Shown: in pieces, positions 24,301 through 36,300 of the stretch
How positions within the stretch are numbered: the first letter of the stretch is position 1
Layout of the letters: the number at the start of each line of letters is the position of its first letter
Origin: Scolanthus callimorphus
Lineage: Eukaryota; Cnidaria; Anthozoa; Actiniaria; Edwardsiidae
DNA: 64,000 nucleotides
Assembly (NCBI GenBank): GCA_033964015.1
Contig: CM066918.1
Location: forward strand, 25,875,387-25,939,386
Reading direction: 5' to 3'
Made by a program: the position numbers and the translations under genes
Notes under the pieces: model-generated
Database searches by the model: none
Seen by the model: only the letters and a program-made list of their open reading frames with translations
Told to the model about the DNA's origin: nothing

Positions 24301-27300
24301 ATCCCAAGTGAGCTCTGCCTCTCTGTTTAATTAAGAGCCTGTGTCAGCCCCCATTTTGACAGAATAGCAACATACAGTCGGAGAAAGCATCCATTTACAT
24401 CGGCTGATTTAGAGAATATGCATTGTTCTATTGTTCTCGATTGAATTTGCCAAATCAAATATAAAACTTCGTTTTTAGATGTTTATTTAGAGATTTCTAC
24501 ACGTAATTCGTCTTCTAACATCGAACGAGAACAATAACAAAGGGGTGGCTGACACAGGCTCTTTAACTTTCATGCAACTTTCATCCACATGTTATTTTAT
24601 CTACATTCCATCTCCATAATTTTGTTGCTTTGAGTTTGTTGCAAGAAAATCCCAACGTAAATGTCAGTTGTATCCCAAACTTGCCATTTTGATTTTATTC
24701 CGAGTTACCTGTCTCACTGGGACCTCTTAGGTCAAATCCCGTCGTTGCAACTGATAATTTACTGCTTGTTTTAATCTGATTCTTATCTAGTTGTTTTCAT
24801 GTTTTTACCCTTCTAATGTCTTTCCTCGTGTTCTAGCCGATCCTCACATAACTTTGCAGAAGTGTGTCGACTTTGGTAACCCTCAGCTCAATCAGCGATT
24901 TGAAGTTGAAGACGAGCCTATCAATACAGTCTGCACCAAATTCTCCAAAAGTAAGGTCACTGTTAAAATGGTTCCCTGAGCCCGGGCAGGCAAAACAGAA
25001 CGATTCCCAACACTCGAAGATAAAACTCGTATCTACGCGTGGCCATGTAATATGTGCTATTTACTATACAAACTTTGCTCACAGAGCCACTATCTTCTAG
25101 TTACTATTACAGACTTGGCTCATCACTATCTCTATTTTTATTACAGACTTGGCTCACAGAGCCACTATCTTCTAGTTACTATTACAGACTTGGCTCACCA
25201 CTATCTCTATTTTTATTACAGACTTGGCTCACCACTATCTCTATTTTTATTACAGACTTGGCTCACAGAGCCACTATCTTCTAGTTACTATTACAGACTT
25301 GGCTCACCACTATCTCTATTTTTATTACAGACTTGGCTCACAGAGCCACTATCTTCTAGTTACTATTACAGACTTGGCTCACCATTATCTCTATTTTTAT
25401 TACAAACTTGGCTCACAGAGCCACTATCTTCTAGTTACTATTGCAGACTTGGCTCACCACTATCTCTATTTTTATTACAGACTTGGCTCACCACTATCTC
25501 TATTTTATTATAGACTTGGCTCACCACTATCTCTATTTTTATTACAGACTTGGCTCACCACTATCTCTGTTTTTTATTACAGACTTGGCTCACCACTATC
25601 TCTATTTTCTATTACAGACTTGACTCACCACTATCTCTATTTTTATTACAGACTTGGCTCACCACTATCTCTATTTTCTATTACAGACTTGGCTCACCGC
25701 TATCTCTATTTTTATTACAGACTTGGCTCACCACTATCTCTATTTTTATTATAGACTTGGCTCACCAGTATCTCTATTTTTATTACAGACTTGGCTCACC
25801 ACTATCTCTATTTTTATTACAGACTTGGCTCACCACTATCTCTATTTTTATTACAGACTTGGCTCACAAGAAAACCACAGAACAGTCTAGCACAGCTTAT
25901 GACGGCTACAGTGAGCGTGCTGTGGACGAAAACTTTATCTCACTATGGAAGCACAAGTCCTGTACACACACCAAGACAGAACAAAACCCCTGGTGGCGAG
26001 TAGATCTTGGTCGGGAATACATTGTTACCGGTGAGTTAGTGGTTCATGGCACCTAGTGCAGGCTCAGTGTTCAGTTGATATTCAACTTTTTTTCACCTTT
26101 CGTAACTAGACGTGAGCGATTTTCTAATGCCCTCCCTCATAATTGCAAACAGATGTTTTGATTGTCAACCGACACGAGTACTTCGAACGTCTGAAGAACT
26201 TCGACGTACGAGTTGGAATCCACAAGAATCAGCTGAGTAATCCAACATGCAACGATCGTGTCCGGACAGTCGGACAAGGGCAGGCCCTTAGGGTACAGTG
26301 CCAGCCGCCTGTCCCTGGACGATATGTGGCGCTACAGATGTTTGGCAAGGGGATACTGACTGTCTGTGAAGTTGGTGTATACTCAAGAACAGGTAGGGCC
26401 TTATAGGTGCTCCATGCTCCGTGTACTATGTTCTAGGCCCAGATAGGAAACGCCCCCATCCCGTTTGGCAGCACATCACTATGCAGCCCGTAAAAGGGCG
26501 TATCCCCCTATGAGGCATGCCAGGCGGAGCCGGGGAAGGGGATTGAAGCCCCCACTTAACCATGCATGGTCCCCAATGAGCCCATATACACTTTCAAATA
26601 TATTCCACCGCCTATGAGAGGGCTTCCATCGAATGTGATTCGCGAAGGCGTATCTCACCTGCGATTGCATCCAAGGAGTTCCGTACGCGCGCCACGCAGA
26701 TAATCAATTTGAATATCGCTTTCTCGAGCAGTGTTAAAATATAGACCCAGCGACAGCTTGAAAATCCACCGACAGTAGAATTAGTATGCTAATCTTTCTA
26801 CAATTATACTAGAAATGAGTAAGAAAAATAAAATGAAAAAACCTCAACCTGAAATGGTCTAATGGTCGGGAGTCCGCACTGAGTACCCCTAAGCACAATA
26901 AAACACTATTTCTGTCTGTTTTTCCTAGCTCCACTTGCCGACCTTTGTCAGTTGGATAATGGCGGTTGTGTACAGTTGTGCTATAACCTGTGCAACCTCA
27001 AGGTCAAGTGTGGCTGCTACCCGGGATTCAAGATGGGTTATGATGGCAAAACGTGTATCGGTAGGTAGTTACCAGTGATTGTCACAGGCTTCACCAATAA
27101 GCACCTTTCTAGCATATTTACCTTACGTGAATTTGTGTACAAGATAGTTTTTGATGAATGTCGGTTGGCAGTTACATGTCTCTATCATAGGTTGCACCAA
27201 TAAGTACCTCCCTAACATGCTCATAGAACGCCATGCGTATGCTGAGACATTTCCAATATTGTTGATGTCGAGATATGTATCAGTTGGTAGCTTCCTGTAT

Positions 27301-30300
27301 CTATCATAGGCTGCACCATTAGTACCAACTAGTACATAACATACTAATAGAACAGCTTCGTTTTGAAGAGCTAGTTTGAGATAGTTAGTTTGCTAGTTCA
27401 ATATAGGTTCTGGAGAACGCTAAAACCCTTTTTGCGAATTTTGTTTCGCGGGATCAAACATTCACTTACATGGAAAGTAAAAGTAAAAGTAAAGTAGTAG
27501 TTCATCTTATATAGAGACCTTTTGTGTTGCAAATTCACCGATGTTTGTAGAGAAAGACGTTTGATGTCTTGCAGACAGCCTTACTTCCAGGATAAAAGTC
27601 ACCTTGTAGCTTGAGGGTAGGCTTAGGTTAGTCCAACGCATGTAACGGACCTTTAGCTTATGAACACTGTGATACAATTAGCTAACCAAATGTGTTTGTA
27701 ATTCTCCCCTTTAGACATCGATGAATGCCAGGTGAATAATGGCGGATGCGACCCGTTCCATGGCAAATGTAAAAATACTCCTGGATCCCACCACTGCGCA
27801 TGTCAAAAGGGCTATGTACTGAAAGCCAACTCTAAATACGTCTGCACAGGTTCGAGGCAGTATGACTATTGTAACATTTATTCTTTCCAATGGCTTGCAA
27901 CCTGCAAGCCCGTATTTGTAGATATACGAGAAACATTCTGAGCTCCCAGATGGGTCTCGAACCCACGACCTTCCAGTTGCCAGTCAGATGCTCTATAAAC
28001 TGACCTACAGAGAACTCTGTGGTGAGCAGGTCGTGGGGAATTTAAATCATCCAGTAGGGTATAAATGAAAAACAGAAAATCAATTACTGGAAATAAAATG
28101 AGTCCTGAAGTGGGTGGGCTAATTCCTCGATTTTTAAAGCTCTTTTAGAAGACTCATCGAGGCCTTTTTCTTTGCAGATCAAAATGAGTGTGAATTGAGC
28201 AATGCTGGTTGCGAGCATTTCTGTAACAATACAGTTGGTAGCTACCACTGTGAGTGCCTCAAGGGCTACAAACTCAATGCTAATGGCTATGGATGTGAAA
28301 GTAAGTGCAAGCGAGTGGAGTAGACTGCCTTCGTTGCAGTGCGTTCCGTGAATTATCCGCACTGCAGCGGTATAGATGGGCACATCTTGACGAGCATGAC
28401 ACAATTTGAAAAAGCGACACAACTGACACATTTGGAAAAAAGCGCCCAAATTTTAGTAAAATTGCAAGGCGATACTACATAACCCTACGAGAAATTCGCA
28501 AACTTCGTGATCCATGTGAAAACTTTGTCCGTGATTCGTGATTGTTACCCCTTTTCACCACTCTGTATCGTGGGATAGTTTGCCCGAGGAAAATTGATGT
28601 TCACAACGAATGTAAGCTCGAAAGCGTAGCTCGAGGGTTTAGATGAAGTTTGAACTTCAAATTTCCGAGGGAAAACTATGCCACATAAGGCCCTATTGTT
28701 TTAAACGCTAAATATTGAGCGAAACGGGCACCATTGCCTGATAGTCGCCCGAAAAAGCGGGCGCTATCCACATCGCGTGATCACTCTCGACCAATGGAAA
28801 AGCTGCACAATTAAGCGCTATATTGGCTCATAACCTTGTGTTTTCAATATTCCAGATATTGACGAATGTTTGGTTAACAACGGCGGATGTGAGCACACAT
28901 GTAGTGACTACGAGGGTGGCTATTACTGTACATGTAACGCGGGATATCGCTTAATGGACGACGGAAAGGGATGCGAAGGTGAGGAGAATATGACACTGAC
29001 ACAATCGTGTACTTTGCTCGAGAATAGAACATTATTTGTCAATTTGGGCGAAAAAAAAACCGACTGATAAACCTAAAGGCCCATTCACACGGCGCGATTT
29101 CAGCTGCGATTTGAGGTGCAATTTCTGTGGCGATCCCATTGCGATGTCATATCACGCGGTGTGAACGGCCAGCGATCTTATGGCGATGTCACCGCGACGT
29201 CGCAGGCGTTTTGAACATGTTCAAATTCCACTGCGATGCAGGTGCGATTTCTTCAGATCGCCAACAAACGGACAAATAGCGCAGGGCCAAATCGCTGGCC
29301 GCAAAAATCGCGCCCAAAATCGCAGCTAAGATCGCGCCATGTGAACGGGCCTCGTGGCGTATGATGCCTTTCATTTGCATCATAATTGGCTCGTGTTTAG
29401 ACTAGCATTTGTACTAAGCCATTGAGACAAAGACGCTATCTTCTTACCCTTAATATGTGCCGTTGTTTCTTCTTGTGTAATCAGAGATCTTCTGTCCCGC
29501 TCTCGAAAAACCATTCCGTGGAGAGATCAGCCCAAGTATATGTACCAATGATCGAGAGAACATCCGGCGTAACACACAGTGTCATTACAGCTGCATAGTT
29601 GGACACAAGTTGGCTGACGGGGACAGCTCGCTCTCCTGTACGATCACCGGCACGTGGCAAGGAAGAACGCCCTACTGTAAACGTTAGTAACTATAGTTTA
29701 GTTGTCATAAATATGCTGTTAACATATTGAACATAGCTTTTATAACAAAGAGACCTTTTCATAGTTCCCGAATCGCTGCGTCATGCCATTCTCTTGGAAT
29801 ACAAATCAGTCTTTCTGTTATTCTAACGAGTTTTGCATCCCTAACAGTGCAAGGTCAACCTTGTCTCAGGTATAAACAAATTACGCAACTGTGAAATGGA
29901 GTATTGCTATTTGTTTGTCTTTGTTTGTTGCAATTTTGTCTGTCTACATGTCTGTTCAGTTTGCGTCCAAATGTATTATGATCCACAGCCACAATATATT
30001 ATTTATTTAAAAGTTTCACAGCGACACATTTTTATTCCGATGCTCTAAGACGACCTCATTTATTTTTGCACTTTACAGCGGAGGTATGTCCCTTGCGTCC
30101 GGTACTGGAGAATGGCGGGGTCACGCCGAGGTCGTGCAGCATGAAAGACGTGGAATATGGTCAAAGATGCGTCTTCTACTGTAACCCGGGATACGAGCTC
30201 CGTGGACCAAGATATACCACATGCGGCCTAAAGAACACCTGGACCGAGACCGCACCTGTATCATGCATGAGAGGTACGTGACTAAACTGTGCGTCGAGTT

Positions 30301-33300
30301 TCTTTTTACTGCTCTGTTCGAGTCGCGGTCGAAACTTTGTTCTACTGCAGAGTTTCACGTATTGTAGATGAGACAATAAACCGACGTCCTGTCACCCCAC
30401 CCAGTTTCAGGGGGACGTTAAAGAACCACTGAGGACATAATAAACCTTCTGGCAGTGATCACCCTCAGTGTCTGTGCTTATGGTCACTTAGCTGCCAATG
30501 GCGCAATTAGGACCCGACTGAAACAGCTGCAAGTCATGATTTACATTTACTGCTGCCAGATAGCGACCACTATTTCAATGTTTGTTTTTCATTTTTATTC
30601 TCAGTGTACAAGAAGCCTTGGATTTCATGCCCTGCTGACTTAGTAGTGAATCTACCATCCAGTGCTAGTACTATAGTGTTGGGATTCAAATGGCAAAAAC
30701 CGCGCACGAACATGAAACAGCTGGCAGTCTCCCCGAGCAACCTTAACGAGAACTACCCATTCCCTGCCGGCAAAACTAGGGTCACGTGGACCGCAACCAA
30801 TGATAACGGCGTCACTCAAAGCTGCTTCTACCACGTCATTGTCCGTGGTAAGATGCCTGATCATTTGTTATTGCTTTTCGCATGACGTAATCAAAATTAT
30901 TGCTTTTTTAAACTCACTTTACGAACATGTGCTTACGAACTTGTGCTTCCGATATTGTTAATAGAGTTCCTTGAAGGGAGTCTGCGCACTGCATTTCAGT
31001 TTGTTTACGTCACTTTGGAGATATCACTTTGGCCAGTTGTGCTATGCAATACCTGTCGCAGTTCAAAATCAAGGTTTTTGATAGCGATATCAGGTAGTAA
31101 ATGAAAATATTTTTTCGCTCTTCATATTTGAAGATAAGAAATATCGAAAATTTCACAATCTCGTACTTTAGTCAGATATTGTCTGGGACACATCACAATA
31201 AAACCTTTCTTGGACACATGTAGCGCGCGACATTCCCGGTTTAGACGCGCGGGAAATATTGTCGCGCGCAACAAATTTTGTAGTCGGGACACACGCAATA
31301 TTTCTTCGCAAGAAACATTACTTGTCCGAGACACACGAGCTCGATCTTTTAGACTTGTATTGATTTAACAGTTAAAAGGTCATTTAACAAACCTGGACTC
31401 TTATTTTGGTTATTCCCGGTAAACCTAAATGTATTTTTGGTGATTAGAATTAGACTTATTTTTTGACAAGTGGTACAAAAATTAAGCGTGCGAGTTCCCC
31501 TTTAAAGATTATTAATTTTTTCGACTTCTCCCACAGACGTGACTCCACCCTCGACAAATAACTGCCCTGCCGCGATCGTGATCAAAACCAACAATGCGGC
31601 GGCAGCAGTGACGTGGACCGAACCCGTGTTTACAGATAATGTCCAGGTCACTAACGTGGTAGCCAGCAAAAAACCTGGACACCAAATGGCGCGTGATACG
31701 TCCATTAAAGTGCGGTATGAGGCCGTAGACAGCTCCGGAACACAGCTTCTTGCATTTTCACTGTCTCACTCAGAGGTGAGTGCCGCCTTAGTTTATTAAG
31801 TTTTTTCTGAAAACCTCTTAGGATACAAAAAACCTCTGTTCAGGTTTACCACATGACCCAGTGCATTCGAAACATCGAATGGGCTTTTGGGAGTATTCAA
31901 TCGAAACACGTGAGCCAATCAGGTCCTTGCCCACGTTTGCCAAGTGCAGTGAATTGGCTTCCGTCGCGACATGTCTCGCAAGGAAAGCCAAGTGACTGCA
32001 AAGGGTGAGACTGAGCACGGATCTTATTGGCTCACGTGGATCGCATTGACTGACAACGCAAAAAGAACAACTGCCGAGCTCCACAAAGCTGACAATAGCG
32101 AGATAGTGTATTACCTGAAGCAACTGAGACCCGACTAAAAACGCTCACAATTACCTCACTATTTATTCAATTTAATCAGGACTAACTACTACAGTAAAAA
32201 CTCGCATAAAAGAACCTAGAATTTACGAGGTCAGCCTGAACCGGTTCTTGTAGTTTTTCACAATTCAGGCCAATTGGGTTCTTAACAGGTTTATATCAAG
32301 AAAATTTCGCCAAAAACTGTCGAATTGCTGATGTTGCAAATTAGAAAATCCCTCTTACCTTATTTGGAAGATCTGTAAGTATTTTTCCTCATATCTTAGG
32401 GAATGCAGCAAAAAAAAATCACCTAAATTGCAGATGTCGGAGTCATGGTCGTCATTTTTTTAAAGGCCTAGGGGGCCTGGACCAAGATTTTAAAAATACC
32501 ACAGGCAGCCCGCGCGGATTCGTAACAAAAGGACAGGACTTTCTTGATATTTATTTGTCAGAAGTTGTCGTAGTGTTAGCATTGGCAGAAATATTGTACT
32601 ACTATACAAACAGAAATGATTGCCCTGTTTGGTAAACAATGACATACTATACAGAGCAACTTATGGTTTCTGTAAGTTATTATTAAAAACCATAATTTTG
32701 ACCACAAAAAGATTGGAGTGATTGTTTTCTAGAACAATTTATTTTTCTCTGCCAGGTTGAACAGGTACTTTTATGTTGGGATATTTAAATGCCAAATTCC
32801 AGCCTGTAGGTTATTGAATCACTAGGTTCGTATATGCGGGTTATTGTAGTTTATGTTCGGTTTAAATTGTGTAAATAATATGGTAGTTTTGATAGTTGTC
32901 ATAAGTGTAAAGCGCTTATGGACTCCAGGAATGCGCCCAAGGACCTAATAATAAATTAGTTTCTATTATTATTACGTTTCAGGTTATCAGTGTTCAGCAT
33001 TCTCCTCTTTACGAAATGGCCGAGTTTATGGCAGCACCATGTTCCTATCGCTGTCCTGTAATCCTAGCAACTTCTTCATGCCCCCGTTACCAAACCAGTT
33101 TCCAAACTCCGCAACGTTCATGTGTCAAGATGGACGATGGTACCGATATATTAACGCTACGTATAATTACTATTTGGATTATACTCCGGAATGTTCAGGT
33201 AACGTATCAAGATTCCGTGCGCGCATTTTTCTCTACATGCTTATCGTTTTTTGCCAAAGATAACCTCGTTTCTATTTCGAGGCATCTCTGGTTCGCCCTT

Positions 33301-36300
33301 CCAATTATTCCTCGCGTCCCTATCACAGTCTAGTGGATATTTATCTGCTCCTGTTTATATTAGAACTAAGGGGGATAGTATAATTTCCTGATGTATAATG
33401 CTGTCTTAATACGCTGCGCACAGATGGCGTCACACTAATTAAACACTCAGACAAGGAAATATACGTTACTCCCATTTTCCCAGTTTTCTCTCCAAAGAAC
33501 GATACAAAATGAATCGGCAAACTGGTAGTTATACTCATGATAGCAGAGGGATTGCTTGTTTGAGTCTCGTGGTCTAATTTTAGAATCGGTGCGCAGCGCT
33601 ATTGTCATCTATGATTCTCCAGGATGTCATTCGTGAAACAAAAACAACTCTTTAGATTCCTGATCGTCTTTGTTCATTTTGTTTTCAGGCTCCTCACCCA
33701 TGGTGAACACGTGCAGCCAAGGAAGCGTACGCTTCGCATACTACGGTCAAAACTTTTGCAGTGAGTAGAGAGTGAAAACTTGAACAGCTTTTCGACTTTT
33801 CGACGACTGAATGGGTTTCTCGACATAGTCTTTTAGGGACATACCGCTAGGAATCTCTGAATAGATTCGCTGAAAAAAGTTGTCACGTTCGGATTCTGGG
33901 GTCTTTCTTGGTGTTGCAAGATATATTGTATTTTGGATTGGAGCTATGGAATTCCATCTTATTGTTTCGTTTTACGGTCTTGTGTCTTCTATTGTCTTTA
34001 TGCCTCTGATGCCTTGCAACACCAAGAAAGAGCCGGATTCTGAAGCGAGGTGTTCGCGTGTTCGGAAAGTTTGGAGTTGACCATTAAATACCGACTTTCT
34101 TTTTAAAGACATCGGAAACTTTGAAGAAGAACAGTTAACTTTGGAGAGAAAAGTTGTATGACACCTTATTTGGGCTAAGTTGCCAGTTGGAACGTATTTC
34201 AATATACAGAGGGAGCCCGTTCCTCTCGCCCCCGAAAATATCCCTACACAGCAAAATGGTGACTAACACCCTACTTTCTTATTGGGAAAAATTCTCCCCG
34301 CATAACAGGTATCAAACAATTCTTGCACGGAATAACCCCCCCCCCCCCCCCCCCCCCCCCCAAAAAAATAGAGGCAAATGGTCCACCCCCAATGTCCTCT
34401 TTCAGCTTCTTTTGAATCGAAACCCCCTTTCAGAGTATCTTTATGGCACCATTTGCCATGCCTTTCGGCAGAGGTTTCCAGTCATTTTGTTGTCTTCCGC
34501 AGTAAACTGCCCGTCTGGTACGTACCACGATGTCAACAGCGACAAATGTGTTCCGTGTCGCATGGGTACCTATCAAGATGCGGAAAAAATGACTGAGTGC
34601 CAGCCATGTAATAATGGGTTCTCTACTAAAAATACACGGTCAAGAAAATCCTCCCACTGTTTAGGTAAGTAGTCCGTGCGTTTGAAGATGTATCGGTTAC
34701 TACTCTTGCAGGGCCGCAAACGCATCCACACTAACTCCGTCATTATTAAGAGTGCGTTCACACTGAGGCGACTAATAAAGTGCGCGCGCGATCCCCAATG
34801 CTTTTAATGTTAGCAAAATATGACGAACGTCTCGACCAATCAGCGCGCGGAATCGCTTGAGTAATATTAACATGCGATATCTGAATTCAATAGTTGTTAT
34901 ATTATGCTGCAAATAGGAATTTCCCTGCCCTATACCCTGGGGAAGACGTAGACATAAGCGGGATAATAATACATGTAATACATGTATTATTACTCCCACC
35001 TTTAGCTCAGTGCCCGGCTGGCAAGTACTCGGATAATGGCTTAGAAGAGGCTATCGCCCCTTGTGAACCCTGCCCGGTCAACACGTACCAATCAAACCTG
35101 GGACAGACATCTTGCTCATTCTGTCCGCCTGGATCCAAGTCAGTGCAAGGCAGCACTTCTTTAGACGATTGTAAAGGTAAAGCACTAGTTCCCTTGAAGA
35201 GTCGATTACTAACAGTAAGAATCTTTCCATATTAGCTCTCTCCCAGTCAGCACGGCCACCACACATTGTTTTCGTTCGATATTAGAGGACGAATTACGTG
35301 TGAAATCTCTTAGTAAACATCTAAAAACAAAGTTTCAGATTTGATTTACCAAAGTCAATCGAGAAAATTGCTCTATATTCTCTAAACCAGCCGATGGAAA
35401 TGGATGATTTCACCCACTTGATATGTTGCTTTGCTGTCAAAATGGCGGCTGACACAGGCTCTTTAGAACACATTTCCCGTAAAATTAAACAGAGGCTTGC
35501 AGTTTTCCCACTTACAGGGTACGTAATATGAAAGACGCCTGTGGTGAAGGCTAGACCTGGCCCTTGTCGTGATTTATCATGCTAATCTCCTTGTTTCTCG
35601 TTATTGTTTAGTACCGGCGAAGATCTCGGAGACAAGCCCGATGAGTGAGTTGGTGGCACAGACGAATACTACAGCCAGGCTTGAGTGTTTCGTGGACGGA
35701 CGACCTGCACCGACTGTCACGTGGACTAAAGTGGGAGGTTAGAAGTAGACACGAAAAGGCATTAGAGAGCAGATTTCGTATGTCTGTGAAAAGTGCCGCG
35801 TCGTCGCGGTCGCGGCACGGAACCTGGCCTGCTGTTTGCCTGCTGTAGATACGAAATGAAATCGCGTAGTCGCGGCACGGTCACGGCGCGGCAAAACTTT
35901 GTAGCGGAACGTTTCACCTTCATACGCATTCTGGTCTGTTGTGCGCACACCGTGTGTGCATGTACCCTTATATTTAACAATTAGACCTCAAGGCCGAATG
36001 TGCTATGATGAATAGACCATGAGGCCGAAGGCCGAATGGTCTATTGATATCATAGCACATGAGGACGAAAGGTCTAATTGTTTTAGTATAAACCAACTTT
36101 GGTCGGTTTTGGCATTGAATTCCATTATTTTATGTTGAAAAAATAAAGTTTTCTTGCAAAGAAAGGTGGTGGTTTTGCCAGGCACGGTCTATCACTAATA
36201 GACCATTAGTAGCTCAGCCAATCAGAATGCAGGATTTGTAATAGACCATTAGTTGGTTTATACTAAAAGCACATATACACATCATGCATGCCAGGGGCCG

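Noticed and set aside
34154..34672. 172-codon ORF with an apparent start far upstream of the GCC2/GCC3 exon
   Set aside because: Only the part after the acceptor at 34502 is exonic; the upstream part is intron crossing a poly-C run.
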